Below, one piece after another: positions 24,657-34,556 of a stretch of DNA of 64,000 nucleotides. The stretch is from NCBI RefSeq assembly GCF_947493125.1, contig NZ_CANLQB010000003.1:372001-436000 (forward strand). Direction: 5' to 3'. The stretch's first letter is position 1, and each line of letters starts with the position of its first letter. A program made the translations under genes and the position numbers. Below the pieces are notes generated by a model that saw only the letters and a list, made by a program, of their open reading frames with translations, made no database searches and had not been told where the DNA came from. The DNA is from an uncultured Roseobacter sp. GTDB lineage: Bacteria > Pseudomonadota > Alphaproteobacteria > Rhodobacterales > Rhodobacteraceae.

Positions 24657-26024
24657 ATGAAACACATTCTTCTCGGACTGGCCGCCGCTGCCACGATCAC
24701 GGGACCAGCAGCGGCGCAATCGCTGGAGCTGGAAAAGGACGAGCTCACCTTCGGCTTCATCAAGCTGACGGATATGGCGCCGCTCGCGGTCGCCTATGAA
24801 AACGGCTACTTCCTCGACGAGGGTCTCTTCGTCACGCTGGAGGCGCAAGCCAACTGGAAAGTGCTGCTCGACGGCGTGATCGACGGCCAGCTTGACGGCG
24901 CGCATATGCTTGCGGGCCAGCCCCTGGCGGCGACCATCGGTTTCGGCACCGAGGCGCATATCATCACGCCCTTCTCCATGGATCTGAACGGCAACGGCAT
25001 CACCGTCTCCAACGAGGTTTGGGAGATGATGAAGCCGAACATCCCCAAAATGGACGACGGTCGTCCCAAGCATCCGATCAGCGCCGAGGCGCTGGCGCCC
25101 GTGGTTCAGTCCTTCAAGGACAACGGCGAGCCCTTCAACATGGGCATGGTCTTCCCGGTCTCGACGCACAATTACGAGCTGCGCTACTGGCTGGCGGCGG
25201 GGGGTCTGCACCCAGGTTATTACAGCCCCGAGAACATCTCCGGCCAGATCGGCGCGGATGTCTTCCTCTCCGTGACGCCGCCACCGCAGATGCCCGCGAC
25301 GCTGGAAGCCGGTACGATCCACGGCTACTGCGTCGGCGAGCCCTGGAACCAGCAGGCGGTGTTCAAAGGCATCGGCGTGCCAGTGATCACCGACTACCAG
25401 CTCTGGAAGAACAACCCCGAAAAGGTCTTCGGCATCACTGCCGAGTTCGCCGAGCAGTACCCCAACACCACGCTGGCGATCACCAAGGCACTGATCCGCG
25501 CGGCGATCTGGCTCGATGAGAACGACAACGCCAACCGCCCCGCGGCAGTCGAAATCCTTAGCCAGCCGGAATACGTTGGCGCGGACTATGACGTGATCGC
25601 CAACTCCATGACCGGCTTCTTCGAGTTCGAGAAGGGCGACAAGCGTGACATCCCCGACTTCAACGTGTTCTTCCGCTACAACGCGACGTACCCCTTCTAC
25701 TCCGATGCGATCTGGTACCTGACGCAGATGCGCCGCTGGGGGCAGATCGACGAGGCGAAGGACGATCAGTGGTATCACGATGTGGCCAAGGATGTTTACA
25801 AGCCCGAGATCTATCTCGCCGCGGCCCGTCTGCTGGTGGATGAGGGCCTCGCCAATGAAGCGGACTTCCCCTGGGACAGCGATGGCTACAAAGCCGCGAC
25901 ACCTGCCGAGGATATCATCGACGGTATTCCCTACGACGGACGCAGCCCGAACGCCTATCTCGACAGCCTGCCGATCGGCCTGAAAGCCGGTCAGACGGTC
26001 GTGGGCTCCGAGGTCCGCGGGTGA
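24657..26024 (+). CDS. nrtA: Nitrate/nitrite ABC transporter substrate-binding protein
   Basis: This 455-residue periplasmic protein has signal peptide [21 protein letters not shown]. The fold is that of NrtA/SsuA-type binding proteins: [46 protein letters not shown] and [18 protein letters not shown]. It is paralogous to the cytoplasmic NasS encoded upstream, showing the split of one fold into transporter and sensor. It is the first structural gene after the antitermination leader. A strong inverted repeat (26032-26077) between this gene and nrtB could protect its transcript, as expected for a binding protein needed in excess. Confidence 0.92.
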   Translation: MKHILLGLAAAATITGPAAAQSLELEKDELTFGFIKLTDMAPLAVAYENGYFLDEGLFVTLEAQANWKVLLDGVIDGQLDGAHMLAGQPLAATIGFGTEAHIITPFSMDLNGNGITVSNEVWEMMKPNIPKMDDGRPKHPISAEALAPVVQSFKDNGEPFNMGMVFPVSTHNYELRYWLAAGGLHPGYYSPENISGQIGADVFLSVTPPPQMPATLEAGTIHGYCVGEPWNQQAVFKGIGVPVITDYQLWKNNPEKVFGITAEFAEQYPNTTLAITKALIRAAIWLDENDNANRPAAVEILSQPEYVGADYDVIANSMTGFFEFEKGDKRDIPDFNVFFRYNATYPFYSDAIWYLTQMRRWGQIDEAKDDQWYHDVAKDVYKPEIYLAAARLLVDEGLANEADFPWDSDGYKAATPAEDIIDGIPYDGRSPNAYLDSLPIGLKAGQTVVGSEVRG

Positions 26025-26031
26025 CGGGGGG

Positions 26032-26077
26032 GCGCGGCGGGGCAAGGCAGGGTTAACCCCGCCTTGCCCCGCCGCGC
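26032..26077 (+). repeat. Intercistronic stem-loop between nrtA and nrtB
   Basis: A perfect 17-base inverted repeat: GCGCGGCGGGGCAAGGC (26032-26048) with GCCTTGCCCCGCCGCGC (26061-26077). The loop itself contains the palindrome GGGTTAACCC. No T run follows, so this is more likely an mRNA-stabilising or processing element than a terminator. It begins eight bases after the nrtA stop. Confidence 0.75.
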
Positions 26078-26155
26078 GCTCCGCACCGACGTGATACCGA
26101 CGCAAAACAGACGCGCCACCGACAGCCCTTTCGATCCCCATCCAGGAGACCCCAG

Positions 26156-27238
26156 ATGACCACAGTGGACCCGGATTTCGCCGCCGAAGAGGCCCGCGAG
26201 GCGCGCCGCGCGCGGCTCTTCACGCGCATCAACAAGGCCGACAGCTGGTTCCAGGTTCTGGGCCTTGCCTGGATCACGCCGCTCCTGAAGGCCGCCGCTG
26301 GCGACAACCCCCGCGCCCAGATGAAAGACCTGTGGCGCCTCGCGGGGGTGCCGCTTCTCGCGATCTGCGCCTTCCTGCTGATGTGGGGCACGCTGGCGCC
26401 TAAAGTGCAGACCTCGCTCGGCGCCGTGCCCGGTCCTGCGCAGGTCTGGACCGAGGTGGTCAACCTGCACGAAGACGCGCAGGCCAAGGCTGCAAAAGAA
26501 GCCAAATTCAATGAGATGGTCGAGAAGCGCAACCAGAAGCTCATCGACGCGGGCAAGGCGGATCAGGTCAAGACCATTGCCTATACTGGCGCTCCGAGCT
26601 ACTACACGCAGATCTGGACCTCGATCAAAACCGTCTTCTTCGGTTTCCTGATCGCGACGGTTGTCGCCGTGCCCTTGGGCATCGCAGCGGGGCTCTCTCC
26701 CACCGCCAACGCAGCGCTCAACCCCTTGATCCAAATCTTCAAACCGGTCTCGCCGCTCGCCTGGCTACCGATCGTGACCATGGTGGTCTCGGCGGTCTAT
26801 GTGACGCAAGACGGCTGGTTTGCCAAATCCTTCCTGATCTCGGCGATCACTGTGACGCTCTGCTCCCTCTGGCCCACGCTGATCAACACGGCCCTTGGCG
26901 TAGCCAGCATCGACAAGGACTTGGTGAATGTCTCCAAGGTCTTGAAAATGAACACCTATACCAAGATCACCAAACTGGTGCTGCCCTCGGCCCTGCCACT
27001 GATCTTCACCGGTCTGCGCCTTAGCCTCGGCGTCGGCTGGATGGTCTTGATCGCGGCAGAGATGCTCGCCCAAAATCCGGGGCTGGGCAAATTCGTCTGG
27101 GACGAATTCCAGAACGGTTCCTCCAGCTCGCTGGCCAAGATCATGGTGGCGGTCTTCACCATCGGGATCATCGGCTTCCTGCTCGACCGGGTGATGTACG
27201 CGCTGCAATCGCTCTTCACCTTCACGAACAACCGGTGA
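26156..27238 (+). CDS. nrtB: Nitrate ABC transporter permease
   Basis: This 360-residue inner membrane protein of the NrtB/SsuC family has a long cytoplasmic N-terminal part (to about residue 60). A first hydrophobic helix (LLAICAFLLMWGTLA) comes next, then a periplasmic charged segment with coiled-coil character (EDAQAKAAKEAKFNEMVEKRNQK). Five further membrane helices follow. The EAA-type loop that contacts the ATPase is seen around NVSKVLKMNTYTKITKLVLPSALPLIFTGLR. It overlaps the ATPase gene start by four bases. The charged insertion after the first helix is longer than in simple SsuC permeases. Confidence 0.92.
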   Translation: MTTVDPDFAAEEAREARRARLFTRINKADSWFQVLGLAWITPLLKAAAGDNPRAQMKDLWRLAGVPLLAICAFLLMWGTLAPKVQTSLGAVPGPAQVWTEVVNLHEDAQAKAAKEAKFNEMVEKRNQKLIDAGKADQVKTIAYTGAPSYYTQIWTSIKTVFFGFLIATVVAVPLGIAAGLSPTANAALNPLIQIFKPVSPLAWLPIVTMVVSAVYVTQDGWFAKSFLISAITVTLCSLWPTLINTALGVASIDKDLVNVSKVLKMNTYTKITKLVLPSALPLIFTGLRLSLGVGWMVLIAAEMLAQNPGLGKFVWDEFQNGSSSSLAKIMVAVFTIGIIGFLLDRVMYALQSLFTFTNNR

Positions 27239-28920
27239 GCGGCATGGGTATTTTGACATTCGACAAGGTCTCACTCGCATTTGGTGAAACGCCGGTTTTG
27301 AAAGACATCAACCTCAGTGTCGAGGAAGGCGAGTTTCTCGTGATCCTCGGCTTCTCCGGCACGGGCAAGACCACGCTGATCAATATGATGGCTGGGCTGG
27401 ACACACCCTCCACCGGCAGCGTGACCTTCCGCGGCAAGCCAATCACCGGGCCGGGGCCGGAGCGGGGGGTGATCTTTCAGAACTACTCGCTGATGCCGTG
27501 GCTCACGGTCACCGGCAATGTGCGGCTGGCGGTGGATACTGTCTTTCCAAGGCTGTCGTCATCCGAGAAGGCCGAGAAGGTCGCGCATTTCGTCAAGATG
27601 GTGGGCCTGAGCCACGCTGCAACCCGTCGCCCGGCGGAGCTGTCGGGCGGGATGCGCCAACGGGTGAATGTTGCCCGCGCGCTGGCGATGAACCCGGAGG
27701 TGTTGCTGCTGGATGAGCCGCTCTCGGCGCTGGACGCGCTGACCCGCGCCAATCTGGCGGATGAGATCGAACACATCTGGGAGGCAGATCGCAAGACCTG
27801 CGTTCTGATCACCAATGATGTGGACGAGGCGATTGTTCTGGCCGGCCGGATCATTGCGCTGACACCTGAAGGCACCTTGGGCCAGGAGTTCAAGGTTAGC
27901 ATCCCACGTCCGCGCGAGCGCACAGCGATGAACAACGACGCCACCTTCAAGGCGCTGCGGGCCGAGGTCACGGGCTACCTGATGGACGTGGGTATCGAAG
28001 CCAAGGTCGAAGGCACGCGCGAGCTGCCGGATGTGACGCCCATTCATGACGTGCCCACGGCGGTGGCCGATGCGCAGAAAGGTCTGATCGATCAGCGCTT
28101 TCTGGACTTCAGCCAGCTGCACAAGGTCTACCCGACGCCGAAAGGGCCGCTGACCGTGGTGGAGGACTTCGACCTCAAGATCGACCGGGGCGAGTTCATT
28201 TCCCTCATTGGGCACTCTGGCTGTGGCAAGTCGACCGTGCTGACCATGGCGGCGGGTCTCAATGAGATTTCCAAAGGGGCCATCAAACTCGACGGCCGCC
28301 ATGTGGAAGGCGCGGACCCGGAGCGGGCCGTGGTCTTCCAGTCGCCCAACCTCTTTCCCTGGCTGACAGCCAAGGAAAACGTCGCCATCGGCGTCGACAA
28401 GGTCTACCCCCGTGCTTCCCGCGCGGAGCGGCAAGACGTGGTCGAATACTACCTCGAACGCGTGGGCCTCGCCGACGCAATGGACAGATCCGCCGCTGAT
28501 CTGTCCAACGGGATGAAGCAGCGTGTGGGCATCGCGCGAGCCTTTGCGCTCTCGCCCAAGCTGCTGTTGCTCGATGAGCCTTTCGGCATGCTCGACAGCC
28601 TTACCCGCTGGGAGCTGCAGGAGGTGTTGATGGAGGTGTGGTCGCGCACCAAGGTCACAGCGATCTGCGTCACCCATGATGTGGATGAGGCCATTCTTCT
28701 CGCCGACCGCGTGGTGATGATGACCAACGGCCCGCAAGCGACCATCGGCAAGATCACAAAGGTCGATCTGCCGCGCCCCCGCACGCGCAAGGCGCTTCTG
28801 GAGCATCCCGACTATTATACCTATCGGCAGGAGGTGCTCGACTTCCTGGAGGAATACGAGCACGGCAACACGCCCAAGGCGGCGCAGAAGACTGCCCCCA
28901 AGGCGATGGCGGCGGAGTGA
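27235..28920 (+). CDS. nrtC: Nitrate ABC transporter ATPase with two fused ATP-binding domains (NrtC/NrtD type)
   Basis: The 561-residue protein has two complete ABC ATPase units. The first has Walker A GFSGTGKTT (about residue 39), signature LSGGMRQR and Walker B LLLDEPLSALD. The second has Walker A GHSGCGKST (about residue 326), signature LSNGMKQR and Walker B LLLDEPFGMLD (about 444). Cyanobacterial systems use NrtC (ATPase plus NrtA-like domain) and NrtD (ATPase) as separate subunits. Here both sites are in one chain and no NrtA-like domain is fused, so nitrate inhibition through that domain is not expected. Translation starts at GTG 27235, overlapping nrtB, or at ATG 27244. Confidence 0.9.
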   Translation: MSGMGILTFDKVSLAFGETPVLKDINLSVEEGEFLVILGFSGTGKTTLINMMAGLDTPSTGSVTFRGKPITGPGPERGVIFQNYSLMPWLTVTGNVRLAVDTVFPRLSSSEKAEKVAHFVKMVGLSHAATRRPAELSGGMRQRVNVARALAMNPEVLLLDEPLSALDALTRANLADEIEHIWEADRKTCVLITNDVDEAIVLAGRIIALTPEGTLGQEFKVSIPRPRERTAMNNDATFKALRAEVTGYLMDVGIEAKVEGTRELPDVTPIHDVPTAVADAQKGLIDQRFLDFSQLHKVYPTPKGPLTVVEDFDLKIDRGEFISLIGHSGCGKSTVLTMAAGLNEISKGAIKLDGRHVEGADPERAVVFQSPNLFPWLTAKENVAIGVDKVYPRASRAERQDVVEYYLERVGLADAMDRSAADLSNGMKQRVGIARAFALSPKLLLLDEPFGMLDSLTRWELQEVLMEVWSRTKVTAICVTHDVDEAILLADRVVMMTNGPQATIGKITKVDLPRPRTRKALLEHPDYYTYRQEVLDFLEEYEHGNTPKAAQKTAPKAMAAE

Positions 28921-28972
28921 TGGAAATGAAGAATCCCTTTCGAATTGATGCTGCCCCCGGCGGATATGCCGG

Positions 28973-29061
28973 GGAGCGACCGACCGCCCCCGTCAAACCT
29001 TTGGTTTGCCTTCAGCAAAACGGCGGGCGCTTGCAGCGCGACGCCCGCGACCGGTCGCTCC
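28973..29061. repeat. REP-like multi-stem repeat, copy D (divergent)
   Basis: This fills much of the nrtC-nirB gap. Outer arms are GGAGCGACCG (28973-28982) and CGGTCGCTCC (29052-29061). Inside are CCGCCCCCGT with ACGGCGGG, a CAAACC/GGTTTG hairpin, and GGGCG/CGCCC. The GACCGCCCCC...GGCGGGCGCTT order matches copy B at 56441-56505, though with an insertion. Being within the nas operon, it may influence nirB expression or mRNA processing. Confidence 0.5.
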
Positions 29062-29091
29062 TCTCATTACTCCCAACTACGGGTGCATCCC

Positions 29092-31530
29092 ATGTCTAGG
29101 AAAAAACTCATCGTCATTGGGGCTGGCATGGCGTCGGGCAGGGTGTTGGAGCATCTGACCGAGGCGAACCCTGACGCCTATGACATCACGCTCTTCAACG
29201 CGGAGCCGCGCGGGAACTACAACCGCATCATGCTCTCGCCGGTGCTGTCGGGTGAAAAGACCTACGACGAGATCGTCACCCATGGTGACGACTGGTATGC
29301 CGGGTCGGGTGTGACCTGCCACTTTGGTGAGCGCATCGCAGCGATAGACACCACCGCCAAGACTGTCACCTCTGAAACAGGAGAAATGCTGGGCTACGAC
29401 AAGCTGCTCTTTGGCACTGGGTCCAACCCCTTCATGATCCCGCTGCCGGGTCATGATCTGGAAGGAGTCATTGCCTACCGCGATCTCGAAGATACCGAGC
29501 GGATGATGGCCATGGGGCCAGACAACAAGGTTGTCGTCATCGGCGGGGGCTTGCTGGGGCTGGAGGCCGCGGCTGGGATGGCCGCGCGTGGCGTCGACGT
29601 GACCGTGGTGCACATCATGGGCCACCTGATGGAGCGGCAGCTGGACGAGGCGGCGGGCTACCTGCTGCGCAAGTCGCTGGAAGACAAGGGCATCACAATC
29701 CTCTGCGGCGCGAATTCCAAGGAGATCCTTGGCGCCGACGGGCGCGCCCGTGCGTTGCTGCTGGACGATGGTACGGAACTGCCCTGCGACCTGCTGGTTA
29801 TGGCGGTGGGCATCCGGCCTAATGTGGCGTTAGCACAAGCCGCTGGGCTGGCTGTCGGGCGAGGCATCCATGTGGATGACCAGATGCTCACTTCGGTTGA
29901 GGACGTGCTCGCCGTCGGTGAATGCGTCGAGCATGACGGTGCTGTCTTTGGCCTCGTCGCCCCGCTCTATGATCAGGCGAAGGTGGCGGCCCAAACCTTG
30001 CTGGGGCAGGAGGCCGCTTTCGTGCAGAGAAGCCTCTCCACCAAGCTGAAGGTCACGGGCTGCGACCTCTTCTCTGCAGGCGATTTCGCCGAAGCGGAGC
30101 GGCGGGAAGATATCGTTTTCCGCGATCCGTCGCGGGGTGTCTACAAGCGGCTGGTGATCGAAGAGAACCGGCTGGTCGGCGCCGTCATGTACGGCGACAC
30201 AGCCGACGGCAACTGGTTCTTCGGGCTCATCAAGGACGGCACCGACATCTCCGAGATGCGCGAGACGCTGATCTTTGGCCCGGCCTATCAGGGAGGGTCC
30301 CCCGTGGACCCCCTGTCAGCCGTTGCAGCCTTGCCGCCTGAGGTGGAAATCTGCGGCTGCAACGGCATTTGCAAATCCACGATTACCGACGCTATCGCCG
30401 GTGGCGCAACCGACCTCGGCGCCGTACGCGCGACCACAAAGGCCAGCGCGTCCTGCGGCACCTGTACGGGGCTGGTAGAGCAGTTGCTGCAGGTCACGCT
30501 GGGCGATGACTTCCAGATGCCTGCCGCGCAGTCGGTCTGCGGCTGCACCGACCTCACCCATGAGGACGTGCGGCGGCTGATCAAGTCGCAGGAGCTGAAG
30601 TCTCAGGCCGCTGTCTGGCAGGAGCTGGGCTGGACAACACCCAACGGCTGTCATGTCTGCCGCCCGGCGGTGAACTTCTACCTGCTGGCCGATTGGCCAC
30701 TGGAATACCGCGACGACCCGCAAAGCCGCTTCGTGAACGAACGCAAGCACGCCAACATCCAGAAAGACGGCACCTTCAGCGTGGTCCCGCGCATGTGGGG
30801 CGGCATCACAAACCCGGATGAGCTGCGCGCGATTGCTAACGCCGCAGAGAAATACGATGTGCCGACCGTCAAGGTGACCGGTGGGCAACGCATCGACCTT
30901 TTGGGCGTGAAAGGGGAAGACCTGCCTTACATCTGGGCCGATCTGAACAGGGCCGGGCTGGTCTCGGGCCACGCCTATTCCAAGGGCCTGCGCACTGTGA
31001 AAACCTGCGTGGGCACAGATCACTGCCGCTTTGGCACGCAGGATTCGACGGGTCTGGGCATCAAACTGGAACAGATGCTTTGGGGCTCATGGACGCCGCA
31101 TAAACTCAAACTGGCCGTCTCGGGTTGTCCGCGCAATTGCGCCGAGGCGACCTGTAAGGACATCGGCGTCGTCTGCGTGGATAGCGGGTATCAGATCAGC
31201 ATTGGCGGCGCAGCGGGCATGGACGTGAAGGAAACCGAACTGCTGGTGCAGGTGCCGACCGAGGAGGAGGCCATCGAGGTCGTGATGGCCGTGACCCAAG
31301 CTTACCGCGAAGGCGCCAAGTATCTCGACCGTATCTACAAGTGGCTGGCCAAGGTCGGCATGGACTGGGTCAAAGAGCAGGTGGTCGAGGACCTCGACAA
31401 CCGCCGCGCGCTGGCCGAGCGGTTTGAGCTGTCGCAGAGCATCTATCGCAAAGACCCTTGGGCCGAACGCGCCAAGGAACCCGCGCCCTTTGCCCCGCTC
31501 GCAAATCTGGAACTGGAGGCCGCGGAATGA
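29092..31530 (+). CDS. nirB: Assimilatory nitrite reductase large subunit, NAD(P)H-dependent
   Basis: This is an 812-residue enzyme from ATG 29092 (MSRKKLIVIGAGMASGRVLEHL). It has an N-terminal FAD/NAD oxidoreductase with VVIGGGLLGLEAAAGMA. Two BFD-like 2Fe-2S regions follow (CGCNGICKSTI...CGTCTGLVEQLL, and CGCTDLTHEDVRR...CHVCRPAVNFY). The C-terminal sulfite/nitrite reductase domain carries siroheme-4Fe-4S ligands Cys639-x5-Cys645 and Cys679-x3-Cys683 (SGCPRNC). It reduces nitrite to ammonia in the cytoplasm. The longer in-frame extension to 28945 lies in the repeat element and was rejected. It overlaps nirD by four bases. No strong ribosome site precedes the ATG. Confidence 0.93.
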   Translation: MSRKKLIVIGAGMASGRVLEHLTEANPDAYDITLFNAEPRGNYNRIMLSPVLSGEKTYDEIVTHGDDWYAGSGVTCHFGERIAAIDTTAKTVTSETGEMLGYDKLLFGTGSNPFMIPLPGHDLEGVIAYRDLEDTERMMAMGPDNKVVVIGGGLLGLEAAAGMAARGVDVTVVHIMGHLMERQLDEAAGYLLRKSLEDKGITILCGANSKEILGADGRARALLLDDGTELPCDLLVMAVGIRPNVALAQAAGLAVGRGIHVDDQMLTSVEDVLAVGECVEHDGAVFGLVAPLYDQAKVAAQTLLGQEAAFVQRSLSTKLKVTGCDLFSAGDFAEAERREDIVFRDPSRGVYKRLVIEENRLVGAVMYGDTADGNWFFGLIKDGTDISEMRETLIFGPAYQGGSPVDPLSAVAALPPEVEICGCNGICKSTITDAIAGGATDLGAVRATTKASASCGTCTGLVEQLLQVTLGDDFQMPAAQSVCGCTDLTHEDVRRLIKSQELKSQAAVWQELGWTTPNGCHVCRPAVNFYLLADWPLEYRDDPQSRFVNERKHANIQKDGTFSVVPRMWGGITNPDELRAIANAAEKYDVPTVKVTGGQRIDLLGVKGEDLPYIWADLNRAGLVSGHAYSKGLRTVKTCVGTDHCRFGTQDSTGLGIKLEQMLWGSWTPHKLKLAVSGCPRNCAEATCKDIGVVCVDSGYQISIGGAAGMDVKETELLVQVPTEEEAIEVVMAVTQAYREGAKYLDRIYKWLAKVGMDWVKEQVVEDLDNRRALAERFELSQSIYRKDPWAERAKEPAPFAPLANLELEAAE

Positions 31531-31856
31531 GCTGGATCGACATTGGCCATATCGACGACATCCCGTTGCGCGGCGCGCGTGTGGTCAAGACGCATGTGGG
31601 CTGTGTCGGGCTCTTTCGGACAGGCGAGGCCGAGGTCTTTGCCGCCTCAAACAGCTGCCCGCATAAGGGCGGCCCGCTCAGCGAAGGGATCGTGCATGGG
31701 CAAAAGGTGACCTGCCCGCTGCACAACTGGGTCTTCGACCTGAACACGGGCGAAGCGATGGGCGAAGACGCCCGGATCGCCACCTACCCGGTGCGTCTGG
31801 AGCAGGGGCGCATCCTGCTTGACGGCACAGCAGTGGGCAAGCGGAGCGCGGCCTGA
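31527..31856 (+). CDS. nirD: Nitrite reductase small subunit (Rieske-type)
   Basis: This 109-residue protein has the Rieske 2Fe-2S fold of NirD: ligands Cys-x-His in SCPHKGGPLSEG and Cys-x2-His in TCPLHNWVFDLNTGEA. Many NirD proteins lack the ligands, but here both pairs are intact, so it is likely to bind a cluster. It pairs with NirB. Both ends overlap neighbours (ATGA with nirB, TGATG-type with nasA), indicating tight translational coupling of the nirB-nirD-nasA block. Confidence 0.92.
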   Translation: MSWIDIGHIDDIPLRGARVVKTHVGCVGLFRTGEAEVFAASNSCPHKGGPLSEGIVHGQKVTCPLHNWVFDLNTGEAMGEDARIATYPVRLEQGRILLDGTAVGKRSAA

Positions 31857-34486
31857 TGGACGGCAGCGGCTTGCCCGAGACACGCTCGACCTGCCCCTAT
31901 TGCGGGGTCGGATGTGGCGTGTTGCTTCGCCCGGACGGGCAGGGCGGACTTGCCGTGCGGGGCGATCCCGACCACCCGGCCAATCGCGGCAAGCTCTGCT
32001 CGAAAGGTGCAGCTTTGGGCGAGACCGTCGGCTTGGACACGCGATTGCTGGCGCCGCAGGTGGCCGGCGCGGAGGTTCCCTGGGACGACGCACTCGCACA
32101 TGTGGCCACGCGCTTCTCCGAGACCATTGCAGAGCACGGGCCGGACAGCGTTGCTTTCTACGTTTCGGGGCAGTTGCTGACCGAAGACTATTATGTTGCC
32201 AACAAGCTGATGAAGGGCTTCATCGGCTCAGCGAATATCGACACGAATTCCCGCCTTTGCATGGCCTCGACCGTCGCGGGGCACAAACGTGCCTTCGGGA
32301 CGGACACGGTGCCTGGCACCTACGAGGATTTGGACGAGGCGGACCTGGTCGTGCTGGTCGGCTCCAACCTCGCCTGGTGCCATCCGGTCCTCTACCAAAG
32401 GCTCATGGCAGCGCGGGCCACGCGCGGCACCCGGATCATCGTGATCGACCCGCGCCGCACGGCCAGTTGTGATCAGGCGGATCTTCATCTGGCATTGGAG
32501 CCGGGCAGTGATGTCGCACTCTTCAACCACCTGCTGACGCAGATCTACGAAGGCGGCGCACTCGACAAATCCTACCTCAGACATGTCTCCGGGTTCGACG
32601 CGGCGCTTTGTGCGGCCTATGTCGACGATGTGACAGTGACCGGGCTCGACCGCAGCGATGTTAAGCAGTTCTGCGCTGCCTGGATCGGCACCGAGAAAGT
32701 CGTCACTGTTTTCAGTCAAGGAGTGAACCAGTCCACGTCGGGCTCCGACAAGGTCAATGCGATTCTGAACTGCCATCTCGCCACGGGCCGGATTGGAAAG
32801 CCGGGCATGGGGCCATTCTCCGTCACCGGCCAGCCGAACGCCATGGGCGGGCGTGAAGTGGGTGGGTTGGCCAACACGCTCGCCTGTCACCTCGATCTGG
32901 AGAACGCGGTTCACCGTGCCGCGGTGCAAGAGTTCTGGGGCGGGGGGTGGCTGCCCACTGCGCCGGGCCTGAAGGCCGTCGATATGTTCCGCGCGGTTGA
33001 GGCGGGGGAGATCAAGGCGCTTTGGATCATCCATACCAACCCGGCGGTGTCGATGCCCGAAGCGGACCGGGTCGCCCGTGCCATCGCCGGATGTGAGTTC
33101 ACGGTCGTCAGCGACATCACGGCGGCGACAGATACGGCGCGCCTGGCCGATGTCCTTCTGCCTACCACTGCCTGGGCCGAGAAGAGCGGTACGGTCACCA
33201 ATTCCGACCGGACGATCAGCCGACAGCGCGCGGTGCTGCCCCCACCGGGCAGCGCGCGCGACGATTGGGCCATCCTCGCGGAGGTGGGCCGGTGCATGGG
33301 CTGGTCCGACGCGTTCGACTACACCACTTCGGCGGAGATCTTTCGCGAACATGCGGCTTTGTCTGCGGTTGCCGCGCGCCTGGGGCGTGACTTCGACATT
33401 TCGGCGCTGAGCGATCTGGATGATGCGGCCTATGAGGCGCTGGCCCCCCTGCGCTGGCCGCTCTCGGCCAAGCAAAGCTGCGGGCGGTTCTTTGCGCGGG
33501 GCGGGTTCTTCCACCCGGATGGCAAGGCGCGCATGTTGCCGCTGCGCGCGCGGCCCCCGGTCGCCCGGACAGACGGGCGTTATCCTTTCAGGTTGAATAC
33601 CGGGCGCATCCGGGATCAGTGGCACACCATGACCCGGTCCGGTCTGTCACCGCGCCTGTCCTCGCACCTGGCTGAGCCGTTTGTAGACATACACCCCGCT
33701 GACGCAGATCGGATCGGAGTGTCTCCGGCAGAGCTGGTCCGTCTGACCAGCCCCCATGGCACTGCCATTCTACGCGCACGGATCGCCGATGCGCAGACTC
33801 CGGGGCAGCTCTTTGCTCCGATGCATTGGACAGCCCAATATGCGCCCACCGGGCGGATCGACGCGCTGGTTGCAGGCGCGGTGGATCCCGTCTCGGGCCA
33901 GCCGGAAAGCAAGGCAGCTGTTGTGGCGGCCACGCGTTTTGACGCGGCATGGTACGGGTTCGCCGTCTCGGCGCAGCCGCTGAACCCTCGGGCATCCTAC
34001 TGGGCGCGCGCGCGCACCGCCGCCGGCTGGCGGGCGGAGCTGGCCTGCACAGCACAGGTCTCCGACTGGGAGGCCGAGGCACGGCGCATGTTCGACCTGC
34101 CCACCGCCAGCCTGCAGAGTGTCGAGGATCCGGCGCGCGGCACCGTGCGGATGGCATTTCACGAGGGAGGGAGGCTCATCGCGGCGCTTTTTGTCTCGCC
34201 GCAGCCCGTTGCGGTCATGCGCGATTATCTGGCGGGGCAAATCCACCAGCCGGGTTGCGATGTTCTGACCGGGCTTACACCCGCCGACCGTCCGGATCCT
34301 GGGCCGGTGATTTGCGCCTGCATGAATGTGGGGGTGAACACGATACTCACAGCTATCGAAACCCAAGGCGTCATATCGGTTGAGGAGATCGGCACCGCTC
34401 TGGGTGCCGGTACGAACTGCGGCTCCTGTCGGCCCGAGCTTCGCGCTCTTCTGGAAAGCCGGACCGTTCGGGAGGCTGCAGAATGA
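31856..34486 (+). CDS. nasA: Assimilatory nitrate reductase catalytic subunit
   Basis: The 876-residue molybdopterin enzyme has an N-terminal 4Fe-4S site (Cys13, Cys16, Cys20, Cys48; CPYCGVGC...LCSKG). The Mo-bis-MGD reductase body includes NTNSRLCMAST-type and TGRIGKPGMGPFSVTGQPNAMGGREVGG segments. A C-terminal BFD-like 2Fe-2S domain (ICACMNVG...GTNCGSCRPEL) is typical of assimilatory NasA/NasC. It reduces nitrate to nitrite in the cytoplasm. No separate NasB-type electron-transfer flavoprotein gene is present beside it, so electrons may come from NirB or from a partner elsewhere. It is cotranscribed with nirBD. Confidence 0.93.
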   Translation: MDGSGLPETRSTCPYCGVGCGVLLRPDGQGGLAVRGDPDHPANRGKLCSKGAALGETVGLDTRLLAPQVAGAEVPWDDALAHVATRFSETIAEHGPDSVAFYVSGQLLTEDYYVANKLMKGFIGSANIDTNSRLCMASTVAGHKRAFGTDTVPGTYEDLDEADLVVLVGSNLAWCHPVLYQRLMAARATRGTRIIVIDPRRTASCDQADLHLALEPGSDVALFNHLLTQIYEGGALDKSYLRHVSGFDAALCAAYVDDVTVTGLDRSDVKQFCAAWIGTEKVVTVFSQGVNQSTSGSDKVNAILNCHLATGRIGKPGMGPFSVTGQPNAMGGREVGGLANTLACHLDLENAVHRAAVQEFWGGGWLPTAPGLKAVDMFRAVEAGEIKALWIIHTNPAVSMPEADRVARAIAGCEFTVVSDITAATDTARLADVLLPTTAWAEKSGTVTNSDRTISRQRAVLPPPGSARDDWAILAEVGRCMGWSDAFDYTTSAEIFREHAALSAVAARLGRDFDISALSDLDDAAYEALAPLRWPLSAKQSCGRFFARGGFFHPDGKARMLPLRARPPVARTDGRYPFRLNTGRIRDQWHTMTRSGLSPRLSSHLAEPFVDIHPADADRIGVSPAELVRLTSPHGTAILRARIADAQTPGQLFAPMHWTAQYAPTGRIDALVAGAVDPVSGQPESKAAVVAATRFDAAWYGFAVSAQPLNPRASYWARARTAAGWRAELACTAQVSDWEAEARRMFDLPTASLQSVEDPARGTVRMAFHEGGRLIAALFVSPQPVAVMRDYLAGQIHQPGCDVLTGLTPADRPDPGPVICACMNVGVNTILTAIETQGVISVEEIGTALGAGTNCGSCRPELRALLESRTVREAAE

Positions 34487-34556
34487 CCGCGTCTGACGAT
34501 GTGCGCAGAGGCCGCGCGGGAGGCGATGACGCCACCGCCTGAAAGAAAGGACTGTC

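Noticed and set aside
29092-29100. Upstream in-frame start of nirB at 28945
   Set aside because: The 49 added codons lie in the repeat element after nrtC and give a peptide unlike any NirB N-terminus; the Rossmann start IVIGAGMASG is right after ATG 29092.
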